Positions 8,184-16,273 of a DNA stretch of 64,000 bases are shown here, piece after piece. The notes below the pieces were generated by a model. That model was not told where the DNA came from. It did not search any database and was given only the letters and a program-made list of their open reading frames with translations. Every line of letters begins with the position of its first letter. Within the stretch, counting starts at the first letter, position 1. Source of the stretch: DASSQJ01 sp963730165 (GTDB taxonomy: Bacteria > Actinomycetota > Actinomycetes > Actinomycetales > Dermatophilaceae); the NCBI GenBank assembly GCA_963730165.1, contig CAVSQS010000002.1:496001-560000 (forward strand). Direction: 5' to 3'. The position numbers were made by a program, and so were the translations under genes.

Positions 8184-8545
8184 TCACCACGACCTCGCGT
8201 GGATGAACTCCGAGGCGGGACGCCGGAGCCACTGCGCGACCCGCCTGGTGGGGTCGAGGTCGGCCGTGCGCGGTCCGCAGGTTCGTGAGCCTGCCGGGGG
8301 TGCAACCCGCTCCTCGGCGAGCTGGGCCAGGTCAGCCCGCGCTCGCGGCGCTGCTCGTCGAGTGCGTCGTGAGGCTGCCGGAGGTCCCAGCACAGCCGGC
8401 TGTCGGCGCCTGCGTGCGCGAAGGTGGTGTCACCGCCCTGACGCGGCTGTCCGACGAGGAAGTCCTCGGGCGGACGCGCCGGCCAGCGCAGCAGGAACAG
8501 GGCGTACTGGCAGGACGTGGCTCCCCGGTCGCCCAGGCGTCCCAC
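8184..8545 (-). pseudogene. possible broken small protein gene, family unknown
   Basis: On the minus strand, residues in one frame (start about 8545, containing CQYALFLLRWPARPPEDFL) continue naturally in a second frame after about 8335-8340 (ADLAQLAEERVAPP, then VAQWLRRPASEFIHARSW and a stop at 8184). Together they would make a protein of about 120 residues interrupted by one single-base shift. I do not recognise the family. The alternative is that both frames are chance open frames in GC-rich DNA. The rest of 7870-8600 shows no other convincing coding sequence. Confidence 0.3.
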
Positions 8546-8603
8546 CGCGCCGCCACGTGACGGGCCCCTCCTCGCGCGGCGTCCGTCGTGCTGAGATGGA
8601 GCG

Positions 8604-9251
8604 GTGGCGAGGCTGGTGACGTGGTCGCGGTACCGGGAGTCGATCGGGGACCGCTCGGGCCTGTTCCGTGCGATCGCCGACGCCTGGCCGATCGAGCGGG
8701 CGTTGTACCCCGGCAGCTACGTCGACCTGTCGCCGTCGACCGCCTTCCGGTCAGTGGTGTACGTCGACTCCGATCCTCGCGCCCGGCGGTTCTTCGCCGA
8801 CCGGGAGCTCGTGGGCTCCGAGCTGGCCGGCCGCACCCGCTCCGGCGCGGGGAGCCAGGTGCGGTTCCTCGGCGCGGACTACACCCACCGGCTCGATCTG
8901 CCCGACGCCGGTGTGGACCTGCTCATCTCCCTGTACGCCGGCCCGGTCTGGGAGCACTGCCGCCGCTACCTGCGGCCGGGGGGATGGCTGCTGGCCAACA
9001 CCAGTCACGGTGACGCCAGCCTGGCCGCCCTCGACCCGAGCCTGCGGCTCGTCGCGGCCACGCACCTCCGAGACGGACGCCACCGACTGGCGACCGACCG
9101 GCTCGACCGATACCTCGTGCCGAAGCGCCCCGAGGACGCGCGCGTCGACCAGATCCGAGCCAGCGGCCGCGGCCTCGCCTACACGAACACCGCCTTCGCG
9201 TACCTCTTCCAGGACACCGGTCCGGCCACCGACCTGTCCGGTGCGTCCTAA
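8604..9251 (+). CDS. SAM-dependent methyltransferase-like protein
   Basis: A 215-residue protein with a class I methyltransferase outline: SVVYVDSDPRARRFF resembles the acidic motif II strand, VRFLGADYTHRLDLP the motif III region, DLLISLYAGP motif IV and LRPGGWLLANTSHGDA the motif VI strand and loop. The usual N-terminal glycine-rich motif I is replaced by YPGSYVDLSPSTAF, so SAM binding is likely but altered. Substrate unknown. Start GTG 8604 is the first start with a purine-rich upstream; the protein has normal codon use, unlike the broken sequence just before it. It is monocistronic. Confidence 0.65.
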   Translation: MARLVTWSRYRESIGDRSGLFRAIADAWPIERALYPGSYVDLSPSTAFRSVVYVDSDPRARRFFADRELVGSELAGRTRSGAGSQVRFLGADYTHRLDLPDAGVDLLISLYAGPVWEHCRRYLRPGGWLLANTSHGDASLAALDPSLRLVAATHLRDGRHRLATDRLDRYLVPKRPEDARVDQIRASGRGLAYTNTAFAYLFQDTGPATDLSGAS

Positions 9252-9418
9252 CGCCGGGATGCCACCACCGGCGAGTGCTCGTCGCTGCTCCGCCCCGGCG
9301 CGCACATCCCGGGCACGCAGGGGTTGTCATCGGCTCGAGACGGGGTCGCGGCCGCCACGGCGGCGGATGCCTCCTCGAGGGTGCCGCCGAGGCGCCCGCG
9401 TGTGGGAGAGTGCAGGCC

Positions 9419-9973
9419 ATGTCGGAGCAGGCCCCCGAGCCGACCCCCCCGGCCGTCGACCCCGCCAAGCTCACCGCGGAGGCGGCCACGAAGTCCGGCC
9501 TGCTCTGGGTCCGGGTCCCAGCAGGCGCCACCTTCCCGGCCTGGCACGTCTGGCACGACCCCGGCGAGGACGGCGAGCCGGTGGCCTACGTGGTCTCGGG
9601 TCCGGGCGAGCAGTACCTCCCGTGGCTGCCGGACGAGGTCGAGCTCGTGCTGCGCAGCAAGGACACCGGCGGGCGACTGCTCACCCTGCGGGCGTCCGCC
9701 CGCCGGCTCGAGCCGGGCTCGGCCGAGTGGACCGCCGCTGTCGACCTGCTGCGGCCCGAGCGGCTCAACGCGGTCGGCGACGTCGAGGAGCGCTGGCGCG
9801 ACTCGTGCACCGTCCACGCCCTCGCTCCGCACGGCCCGCCGATCGAGGCGCCCGGCGGGTACGACGACGGCTCCGGCGCCGCCCCGGTGCGTCCGGCTCC
9901 CGCGACGACCACGACGTGGCGGCCGTGGCACTGGCGGGGCCGGGCCGGGGCGCGCCGCAACACGTCCCGCTGA
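9419..9973 (+). CDS. conserved actinobacterial hypothetical protein
   Basis: A 184-residue soluble protein. The core (residues 15-120) reads TKSGLLWVRVP, FPAWHVWHDPGEDG, VAYVVSGPGEQYLP and LLTLRASARRLEPG, a beta-rich pattern reminiscent of a split-barrel (PPOX-like) fold but without a clear cofactor motif. The last 40 residues are Pro/Arg-rich and probably disordered. It precedes the CBS/MgtE-like gene by 40 bases on the same strand. ATG 9419 lies 7 nt after GAGAGT, a weak leaderless-type -10. No function can be assigned. Confidence 0.6.
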   Translation: MSEQAPEPTPPAVDPAKLTAEAATKSGLLWVRVPAGATFPAWHVWHDPGEDGEPVAYVVSGPGEQYLPWLPDEVELVLRSKDTGGRLLTLRASARRLEPGSAEWTAAVDLLRPERLNAVGDVEERWRDSCTVHALAPHGPPIEAPGGYDDGSGAAPVRPAPATTTTWRPWHWRGRAGARRNTSR

Positions 9974-10000
9974 CCCCGACGGCCCGGGTCCTGCCCGGGA

Positions 10001-10006
10001 TAGCCT
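10001..10006 (+). promoter_or_regulatory. leaderless-type -10 of the CBS/MgtE-like gene
   Basis: TAGCCT with a 7-nt gap to GTG 10014. It fixes the GTG as the likely start and separates this gene from the preceding one. Confidence 0.5.
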
Positions 10007-10013
10007 GACGCTC

Positions 10014-11342
10014 GTGAGCACGACGACCCGCGCCTTCGTCGGCCGCCTGTCCGAGCTGGACGTCTTCGACCCGCTCGGTGACAGGGTCGGCCGGGTCCGC
10101 GACGTCGTCGTGACCTTCAGCGTCTCGCGCGCCCGGCCCCGGGTCATCGGCCTGGTCGTCGAGGTCCCCGGCCGCCGGCGCGTGTTCGTTCCGATGACCC
10201 GGGTCACCTCGGTCGAGGGCGGTCAGGTGATCACCACCGGCCTGGTCAACATGCGCCGCTTCGAGCAGCGTGGCAACGAGACCCTCGTCGTCGCCGAGCT
10301 GTTCGAGCGGCCGGTCACGGTGCGAACCGACGAGGGCGAGCTTGTCGAGGCCACGGTCGAGGACATCGGCATCGAGCAGCTGGGCACCCGCGGCTGGAGT
10401 GTCACCCGCGCCTTCGTCCGGGTCTCCGCTCCACGCCCGACCCGGCTGACCCGTCTCTCGAGGCGACGGGGCGACACCTTCGTCGTCCCCATCGAGGACG
10501 TCTCCGGGCTGCACGTCGCCAGCGAGGGCCAGCCGGCGACGCGCCTCCTGGAGACCTATGACGACCTCAAGCCCGCCGACCTCGCCGAGGTCATCCACGC
10601 CCTGAGCGCCCAGCGCCGCGCCGAGGTCGCCGACGCCCTCTCCGACGAGCGGCTCGCCGACGTCATCGAGGAGCTGCCCGAGGACGACCAGGTCGAGATC
10701 CTCGTCGGGCTCGCCGTCGGCCGTGCCGCCGACGTCCTCGAGGTGATGGAGCCCGACGACGCCGCCGACCTGCTCTCCGAGCTGCCCACGGAGCGGCGCG
10801 AGGAGCTGCTGCAGACGATGCAGCCGGGCGAGGCGGCCGACCTGCGCCGCCTGCTCACCTACGACGAGAACACCGCGGGTGGACTGATGACCACCGAGCC
10901 AGTGATCCTCGGCCCGGAGGCCTCGATCGCCGAGGCTCTCGCCGTCGTGCGCCGGGCCGAGCTGTCGACGGCGCTGGCCTGCACCGTGTTCGTCTGCCGG
11001 CCGCCCCTGGAGACCCCCACCGGCAAGTTCCTCGGCGTCGTCCACATCCAGCGGCTGTTGCGCGAACCGCCGCACAACCCGGTCGGAGGGATCCTCGACA
11101 AGGACGTCGAGCCCCTTCCGCCGGGTGCGACGATCGGCCAGGTCACCCGGATGCTCGCCACCTACGACCTCGTGGGCCTGCCGGTCGTCGACGACGACGG
11201 CCACCTCATCGGCGCGGTCACCGTCGACGACGTGCTCGACCACATCCTCCCCGACGACTGGCGCGAGGACCGCCACGACGTCGTCGCCCCCGAGGTGACC
11301 GACCCAGACTCGATCGCCCCGGAGGAGGTGGCCCGTGGCTGA
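10014..11342 (+). CDS. soluble MgtE_N/CBS-domain protein with PRC-barrel-like start
   Basis: A 442-residue protein. Residues about 8-80 form a PRC-barrel-like beta domain (FDPLGDRVGRVRDVVV). Residues about 180-285 match the MgtE N-terminal superhelix, with repeated LADVIEELPEDDQ and DAADLLSELP motifs. Two CBS domains follow (about 300-425), ending VGLPVVDDDGHLIGAVTVDD. The membrane part of MgtE Mg2+ channels is absent, so it is not a transporter by itself; it may sense Mg2+ or nucleotides. M. tuberculosis has a similar protein (Rv1232c) near mrp. Its end overlaps the DUF1003 gene by 8 bases, so both are co-translated. Confidence 0.85.
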   Translation: MSTTTRAFVGRLSELDVFDPLGDRVGRVRDVVVTFSVSRARPRVIGLVVEVPGRRRVFVPMTRVTSVEGGQVITTGLVNMRRFEQRGNETLVVAELFERPVTVRTDEGELVEATVEDIGIEQLGTRGWSVTRAFVRVSAPRPTRLTRLSRRRGDTFVVPIEDVSGLHVASEGQPATRLLETYDDLKPADLAEVIHALSAQRRAEVADALSDERLADVIEELPEDDQVEILVGLAVGRAADVLEVMEPDDAADLLSELPTERREELLQTMQPGEAADLRRLLTYDENTAGGLMTTEPVILGPEASIAEALAVVRRAELSTALACTVFVCRPPLETPTGKFLGVVHIQRLLREPPHNPVGGILDKDVEPLPPGATIGQVTRMLATYDLVGLPVVDDDGHLIGAVTVDDVLDHILPDDWREDRHDVVAPEVTDPDSIAPEEVARG

Positions 11343-11871
11343 GCGCGAGCGCCGTCCCCGCATCGACCAGCCCCGCGAGGCGGGCCGGCGCGGGTGGCAG
11401 ACCCCCGCACTCTTCACCGAGGAGACCTTCGGCGTCCTGTCCGAGAAGTTCGCCCGCTTCATGGGCACCCCGGGCTTCCTCATCGGCATGACCGTGTTCA
11501 TCGCGGTGTGGATCATCTGGAACACCCTGACCCCGTGGTCCTTCGACCCCTACGCGTTCCTCTTCCTCACCCTCATGCTCAGCCTGCAGGCCTCGTACGC
11601 CGCGCCGCTCATCCTGCTGGCGCAGAACCGGCAGGCCGACCGGGACCGCGTCGCGCTCGAGCAGGACCGGTCCCGCGACGAGCGGAACCTCGCCGACACC
11701 GAGTTCCTCACCCGTGAGGTCGCGGCGCTGCGGTTGGCGATGCGGGACACGGCGACCCGCGACTTCGTGCGCAGCGAGCTGCGGGATCTGCTCGACGAGA
11801 TGGAGCAGCGCGGCCTCGTCGTCGTCAACCGCGCGGAGGCCTCGGACGGCGGCGAGGAGCAGCCGACCTAG
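11335..11871 (+). CDS. DUF1003 membrane protein
   Basis: A 178-residue protein of the DUF1003 family. Two membrane helices at about 45-65 (FLIGMTVFIAVWIIWN) and 75-97 are followed by a charged helical tail starting LLAQNRQADRDRVALEQDR, typical of the family. Function unknown. Start GTG 11335 lies inside the end of the CBS/MgtE-like gene, and pairing of these two families suggests joint action at the membrane. Its TAG stop is also the first three bases of the mrp -10 hexamer. Confidence 0.85.
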   Translation: MAERERRPRIDQPREAGRRGWQTPALFTEETFGVLSEKFARFMGTPGFLIGMTVFIAVWIIWNTLTPWSFDPYAFLFLTLMLSLQASYAAPLILLAQNRQADRDRVALEQDRSRDERNLADTEFLTREVAALRLAMRDTATRDFVRSELRDLLDEMEQRGLVVVNRAEASDGGEEQPT

Positions 11872-11874
11872 ACT
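11869..11874 (+). promoter_or_regulatory. leaderless-type -10 of mrp overlapping a stop codon
   Basis: TAGACT, with a 6-nt gap to ATG 11881. The first three bases are the stop codon of the DUF1003 gene. Confidence 0.5.
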
Positions 11875-11880
11875 GGCGGC

Positions 11881-13014
11881 ATGCCGCAGGTCAGCCAGGA
11901 CGCCCTTCACGCCGCCCTCGAGACGGTCATCGACCCCGAGATCCGCAAACCGGTCACCGAGCTCGGGATGGTCGACGCGGTCAGCGTCGACGAGTCCGGC
12001 CGGGTGGCCGTGACGATCCTGCTCACCGTCGCGGCCTGCCCGCTCAAGGACACGCTGACCCGCGACACGACCGAGGCGCTGAACAAGGTCGAGGGCGTGA
12101 CCGGCGTCGAGGTGACCCTCGGCGTCATGAACGACGAGCAGCGCGAGGCGCTGAAGACCCAGCTGCGCGGCGGGGTCCAGGAGCGCGAGGTCCCCTTCGC
12201 GAAGCCGGGCTCGCTCACCCGCGTCTACGCGGTGGCGTCGGGCAAGGGTGGCGTCGGCAAGTCCTCGGTGACGGCCAACCTCGCCGCGGCGTTCGCCGCA
12301 GAGGGGCTGCGGGTCGGGGTCGTCGACGCCGACATCTACGGCTTCTCGATCCCGCGGATGCTCGGCGTGGAGCACCGGCCGACCCAGGTCGACGACATGA
12401 TCATGCCGCCGGTCAGCCACGACGTGAAGGTCATCTCGATCGGGATGTTCGTCCCCGGCAACCAGCCGGTCGTGTGGCGCGGCCCGATGCTGCACCGAGC
12501 CCTCCAGCAGTTCCTCGCCGACGTCTTCTGGGGCGACCTCGACGTCCTGCTCCTCGATCTGCCCCCGGGCACGGGCGACATCGCGATCTCGGTCTCCCAG
12601 CTCATCCCCGGCGCCGAGATCCTCGTCGTCACCACCCCGCAGCAGGCAGCCGCCGAGGTCGCCGAGCGGGCCGGCTCGATCGCCCTGCAGACCCACCAGC
12701 GGCTCGCCGGCGTCATCGAGAACATGTCGTGGCTCGAGCTGCCCGACGGCAGCCGGGAGGAGATCTTCGGCGCCGGCGGCGGTCGCGAGGTCGCGGAGTC
12801 GCTGACCCGCTCGATCGGCTCCGACGTGCCGCTGCTCGGGCAGATCCCCCTCGACACGCGACTGCGGGTCGGGGCCGACCAGGGCACTCCGGTCGTGCTC
12901 GGCGAGCCCGACTCCCCTGCCGCCGTGGCGCTGCGTGGCATCGCCAGGGGGCTCGCGACCCGCTCGCGAGGCCTCGCCGGACGCTCGCTCGGTCTCTCCC
13001 CCGTCGGCCGGTAG
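11881..13014 (+). CDS. mrp: Mrp/NBP35-family Fe-S cluster carrier ATPase
   Basis: A 377-residue protein. Residues 1-90 form a MIP18/DUF59 domain (VIDPEIRKPVTELGMVD). A deviant Walker A motif ASGKGGVGKSS is at about 119-129, and LLLDLPPGTGD is the Walker B/switch region. The family binds and transfers Fe-S clusters in the cytosol. The CxxC cluster ligands seen near the C-terminus of some members are not apparent here. It faces tatB across 15 bases between the stop codons. The position beside tatB-htrA-sigE matches other actinobacteria. Confidence 0.9.
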   Translation: MPQVSQDALHAALETVIDPEIRKPVTELGMVDAVSVDESGRVAVTILLTVAACPLKDTLTRDTTEALNKVEGVTGVEVTLGVMNDEQREALKTQLRGGVQEREVPFAKPGSLTRVYAVASGKGGVGKSSVTANLAAAFAAEGLRVGVVDADIYGFSIPRMLGVEHRPTQVDDMIMPPVSHDVKVISIGMFVPGNQPVVWRGPMLHRALQQFLADVFWGDLDVLLLDLPPGTGDIAISVSQLIPGAEILVVTTPQQAAAEVAERAGSIALQTHQRLAGVIENMSWLELPDGSREEIFGAGGGREVAESLTRSIGSDVPLLGQIPLDTRLRVGADQGTPVVLGEPDSPAAVALRGIARGLATRSRGLAGRSLGLSPVGR

Positions 13015-13029
13015 CCGAGCGGCCGCCGC

Positions 13030-13542
13030 TCAGGTGGCGTCGTCGTCGAACGGGGTGGGCCGGCTCGGGTCGAAGTCACGGGGCTCGCGGCGCGTGCTCG
13101 CGCCGACGGTCGAGGCCGCGACGGCGGCGGCCGCGGTGGCCCCGATGGCGGAAGCGCCCGCGGATGCGGGGCCGGCGGCCGCCGACCCGTTCGCGGACGC
13201 CGCGCCGCTCCCGGCAGCCGTGCCGTTCAGCCCCGCCGCGGTGCGGACCGACGAGATCTCGCCACGCACCGGCGCGATCGCCTCGTCGAGCGGTTCGAGG
13301 AGGGCCTCCTTGACGATCCGCCGGGGGTCGTACTGGCGCGGGTCGTACTGGCGCCAGTCGATGTCCTCGTACTCCGGGCCGAGCTGGTCCTTGAGCTGCT
13401 CCTTGGCCCCCTCGGCCAGGACGCGAGCCTTGCGGATGCCCCGGGCCAGCTTCGCCGCGTACTCGGGGAGCTTGTCCGGACCGAGGACGAGGACGGCGAT
13501 GAGGGCGAGGAGGATGACCTCCCAGCCGTTCACACCGAACAC
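13030..13542 (-). CDS. tatB: Sec-independent translocase subunit TatB
   Basis: A 170-residue protein with an N-terminal membrane helix (residues 1-20, VNGWEVILLALIAVLVLGPDKLP), the conserved Gly-Pro hinge and an amphipathic helix (AAKLARGIRKARVLAEGAK). This layout is diagnostic of TatA/TatB, and the length plus the long polar tail favours TatB. TatB recognises twin-arginine signal peptides in the membrane. The tail is Ala/Gly/Ser-rich and low in complexity. Start GTG 13542 follows an SD (GGAGGA); a longer frame upstream adds non-membrane residues before the helix and is unlikely. It is downstream of htrA by 40 bases in the sigE cluster. Confidence 0.88.
   Translation of the reverse strand: MFGVNGWEVILLALIAVLVLGPDKLPEYAAKLARGIRKARVLAEGAKEQLKDQLGPEYEDIDWRQYDPRQYDPRRIVKEALLEPLDEAIAPVRGEISSVRTAAGLNGTAAGSGAASANGSAAAGPASAGASAIGATAAAAVAASTVGASTRREPRDFDPSRPTPFDDDAT
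13325..13354. repeat. 15-bp tandem duplication inside tatB
   Basis: GGGTCGTACTGGCGC is present twice in tandem (13325-13339, 13340-13354), encoding two Gln-Tyr-Asp-Pro-Arg units in the cytosolic part of TatB. Confidence 0.9.
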
Positions 13543-13582
13543 GTCGTCCTCCTCCCGGCACCGCTGAGCCGGTCGCGCACGG

Positions 13583-14953
13583 TCACCGGCCCGACCCCTG
13601 GAGCACCATGGTGACATCCCGGTCCTGCCCGCCGCGACGGATCGTCAGCGTCACCTCGTCGCCGACCCGGCGCGCGCGGATCTTGACAACGAGCTCGCCC
13701 TGCTCCGAGACCGGGGTGCCGTCGAAGGCGACGATGACGTCACCGGCCCGCAGACCGGCGCCGTCGGCCGGCCCCCCGGGGCTGATCGCCGGGGCGCCGT
13801 CGGGGCCGCTGTCGGCGATCCGCACGCCCTCGCCGTCGTACGTCGAGTCGAGGTAGACCCCGATGACCGGGTGCTCGGCCCGGCCCGTGGAGATCAGCTG
13901 CTCGGCCGTGATCGCCACCTGGTCGCTCGGGATGGCGAAGCCGACCCCGATGTTCCCGCTCTGGCCGGACAGGGCGCTGCCGGACACCCGGGCGATCGCC
14001 GAGTTGACCCCGATGACGTCCCCGTTCATGTCGAGCAGTGGACCGCCGGAGTTGCCCGGGTTGATCGCGGCATCGGTCTGGATGGCGTTGATGAAGGACT
14101 GGTCGTCCTCCTGGCCCGGGGTCACCGGGCGGTCGAGCGCACTCACGATGCCGCTGGTGACGGTGGAGTCGAGCCCGAGGGGGGCGCCGACGGCGACGAC
14201 CTCGTCACCGACGACGACGTCCGCCGAGCGGCCGAGGCGCAGCGGGGCGAGGTCGGTGCGGCCGACCTCGACGACGGCAAGGTCGTAGGAGGCGTCCCGG
14301 CCGACGATCGTGCCGTCGAGCTGGGTGCCGTCGGCCAGGACCACGGTGATGGATCCGGTGTCGGCCGCGCCGGCGACGACGTGGTTGTTCGTGACGATGT
14401 GGCCCTGACCGTCGTAGACCCACCCGGAGCCGGTGGCCGCTCCGTCCGTACCGTCGACCCGCAGGGTGACCACGCTGGGGGTCGCCGTGGCCGCGATGTT
14501 GGCGATGGAGCCCACCGGTCGGGTCGTCGCTCCCGCCCCGGCCTGGGGCGGCGCCTGTCGGGGCGCGGTCGTGCGCTCGAGTGCACCCTGGTCGGCGAGG
14601 TAGGCGCCGAGAACACCGCCGCCGGTGCCGGCGAGGAGGGCGGCGGCGAGGGCGGTCCCGACGAGCGCGCCCCACCCGGGGCCCCGACGGACCGGCCGTC
14701 CGGGGGGCGGCTGCTCGACCGGCTGGTACCAGGGGAAGGGGTCGGGCGTGGGCGCCGGGTCAGGACCCGGCGCCGTGGTGGGGATCTCCTCGGTGCGCTG
14801 CCCGTGCTCGCCGGCGGCGGCCCAGGCAGGCTCGGGGTGCGAAGCGGGGGCGTCGGGCGGGCGCGGGGCCACGGGTGGACCGGCGGGCATGGTCTCGTCG
14901 TGGCCGCCCCACGGCCGCCAGTCGTCCCGGCCGGGTGGGTCCTCGCGCGTCAT
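13583..14953 (-). CDS. htrA: membrane-anchored HtrA/DegP-type serine protease with PDZ domain
   Basis: A 456-residue protein. A proline-rich cytosolic region (1-92) precedes one membrane helix (94-116), an extracytoplasmic trypsin-like domain with His191 (TNNHVVAGA), Asp224 (SYDLAVVEV) and Ser302 (NPGNSGGPLLD), and a C-terminal PDZ domain (about 355-450, GLRAGDVIVAFDGTPV). These proteases degrade or sense misfolded envelope proteins. ATG 14953 overlaps the anti-sigma stop (ATGA), so sigE, anti-sigma and htrA are translationally coupled, an arrangement also seen in mycobacteria where HtrA belongs to the SigE response. Confidence 0.93.
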   Translation of the reverse strand: MTREDPPGRDDWRPWGGHDETMPAGPPVAPRPPDAPASHPEPAWAAAGEHGQRTEEIPTTAPGPDPAPTPDPFPWYQPVEQPPPGRPVRRGPGWGALVGTALAAALLAGTGGGVLGAYLADQGALERTTAPRQAPPQAGAGATTRPVGSIANIAATATPSVVTLRVDGTDGAATGSGWVYDGQGHIVTNNHVVAGAADTGSITVVLADGTQLDGTIVGRDASYDLAVVEVGRTDLAPLRLGRSADVVVGDEVVAVGAPLGLDSTVTSGIVSALDRPVTPGQEDDQSFINAIQTDAAINPGNSGGPLLDMNGDVIGVNSAIARVSGSALSGQSGNIGVGFAIPSDQVAITAEQLISTGRAEHPVIGVYLDSTYDGEGVRIADSGPDGAPAISPGGPADGAGLRAGDVIVAFDGTPVSEQGELVVKIRARRVGDEVTLTIRRGGQDRDVTMVLQGSGR

Positions 14954-15498
14954 GGGGTCGATTGTGCCTGCTCGTCGGTACCGACCAGCATCGCGCCCAC
15001 CGGCATCCACCGGACCGGACTCCCGGTGGCCGCCCGGGCGGGGGTCGGCGCCGTGGAGGCCACCGCGTTGCGCACCGCCGGCTGGGTGGCCCCGGCGGGC
15101 CGGGCGGGGGTGGGGGCGCCGATGACGGTCAGGCTCCAGGCCGCGGCGGCGGAGACCCCGGCTGCCGCCGCGGCGACGACGGTCGCCCGCAGCGGGCTGC
15201 GATGGCACGGCGGGGCGGTGGGCGCGAGGAGGGCGAGCGGCCGGGGCCCCGCCGAGGCCGGCGGAGGGGGGCCGAGCCCCCTACCCAGCGCCATGAGGCT
15301 CTCCCGGAGGTCACCGGGCATCGACGGGCCGCAGGCGAGGGCAGTGCGCAGCCGACGCTCGCGGTCGAGCCCGACCGCGCAGAGGTCGCAGACGGCCAGG
15401 TGCCGGTCCCAGGCCTGCATCCGGGGGGCGGGCAGACGCCCGGCGGCGTACTCGGAGAGCTCGTCGTCGAGGCAGCGGACACCGGGCTCGTGGCTCAT
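14950..15498 (-). CDS. rseA: zinc-binding anti-sigma factor
   Basis: A 182-residue protein. The N-terminal ZAS domain has His33, Cys37 and Cys40 (HLAVCDLC, the HxxxCxxC signature). A central basic region is followed by a predicted membrane helix at about 112-132 and an extracytoplasmic Ala/Pro/Thr-rich tail. It should bind and hold the co-encoded ECF sigma factor until envelope stress releases it. Overlap of ATG 15498 with the sigma stop (ATGA) gives coupled synthesis. In mycobacteria RseA is cytosolic; the apparent membrane helix here would make it a transmembrane sensor, to be confirmed. Confidence 0.85.
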   Translation of the reverse strand: MSHEPGVRCLDDELSEYAAGRLPAPRMQAWDRHLAVCDLCAVGLDRERRLRTALACGPSMPGDLRESLMALGRGLGPPPPASAGPRPLALLAPTAPPCHRSPLRATVVAAAAAGVSAAAAWSLTVIGAPTPARPAGATQPAVRNAVASTAPTPARAATGSPVRWMPVGAMLVGTDEQAQSTP

Positions 15499-16124
15499 AC
15501 GGCTCCGGCGGCGGGGCGACGGACGAGCGGGGCGCGACGGCCGGACCCGGTCGTCTCGGTGGGGCGCGGCTGCGGGGCCCGGTGCGCGAGGGCCTCGCGC
15601 AGCTGGGCACGGCCACGGTGGATGCGCGAGCGGACGGTCCCCAGCTTGATGCCGAGAGTGGCCGCGACCTCCTCGTACGAGAGGCCCTCGATGTCGCAGA
15701 GCACCACGGCGGCCCGGAAGTCCGGGGAGAGCGCGTCGAGCGCGCGCTGCACGTCGTCGTCGAGGTGGGTGTCGTCGTAGGCCTGCTCGGGACCGGGGCC
15801 GCGACTGGGCAGCCGAGCGGCGGACTCCTCGGACAGGGCGTCCATGCGGATCCGCTGCTTGCGGCGCATCCGGTCGAGGAACACGTTCGTCGTGATGCGG
15901 TGCAGCCAGCCCTCGAAGGTGCCGGGGCGGTAGGTGTGCAGGGAGCGGAAGACCCGGACGAAGACGTCCTGGGTCAGGTCCTCGGCGTCGTGGACGTTCC
16001 CGGTGAGGCGGTAGGCGAGCCGGTACACGCGGGCGGAGTGCTGTTCGACGATCTCCTCCCACGTCGGCGGCGTCCAGCCCGGCGCGGGGTCAGCCCCGAC
16101 CGGCGCGCTCGGCGTCGTCGTCAT
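15495..16124 (-). CDS. sigE: ECF RNA polymerase sigma factor SigE
   Basis: A 209-residue sigma factor. Region 2 spans about 30-100 (RLAYRLTGNVHDAEDLTQDVF, then FEGWLHRITTNVFLD) and region 4 about 130-185 (SYEEVAATLGIKLGTVRSRIHRGR helix-turn-helix). In-frame ATGs exist at 16160, 16151, 16142 and 16124. An ECF-type promoter (GGAAC, 17 nt, CGTAC) at 16189-16163 would start transcription near 16155, downstream of the first ATG, so the start at 16124, which has a GAGG site 9 nt upstream, is preferred. It heads the sigE-rseA-htrA-tatB cluster. Confidence 0.88.
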   Translation of the reverse strand: MTTTPSAPVGADPAPGWTPPTWEEIVEQHSARVYRLAYRLTGNVHDAEDLTQDVFVRVFRSLHTYRPGTFEGWLHRITTNVFLDRMRRKQRIRMDALSEESAARLPSRGPGPEQAYDDTHLDDDVQRALDALSPDFRAAVVLCDIEGLSYEEVAATLGIKLGTVRSRIHRGRAQLREALAHRAPQPRPTETTGSGRRAPLVRRPAAGAV

Positions 16125-16162
16125 CGTCTCGTCCCTCACCATGCTGCTCATGCCACCCATCG

Positions 16163-16189
16163 GTACGCTCTCGGGTCGGAAATTGTTCC
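16163..16189 (-). promoter_or_regulatory. ECF-type promoter upstream of sigE (likely autoregulatory)
   Basis: On the minus strand GGAAC (16185-16189) and CGTAC (16163-16167) are separated by 17 nt, close to the GGAAC-N16/17-CGT pattern of ECF sigma promoters. The position suggests that SigE activates its own operon. Confidence 0.55.
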
Positions 16190-16260
16190 GGGCCAACCTG
16201 AACGAACGCTGGGAGTCGTGGCCATCGGGGCGCCACCCGGCCCCGCAGGCCGGTGCGCCG

Positions 16261-16266
16261 TAGGGT
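16261..16266 (+). promoter_or_regulatory. leaderless-type -10 of the O-methyltransferase gene
   Basis: TAGGGT with a 7-nt gap to ATG 16274. Confidence 0.5.
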
Positions 16267-16273
16267 TGGCGAC

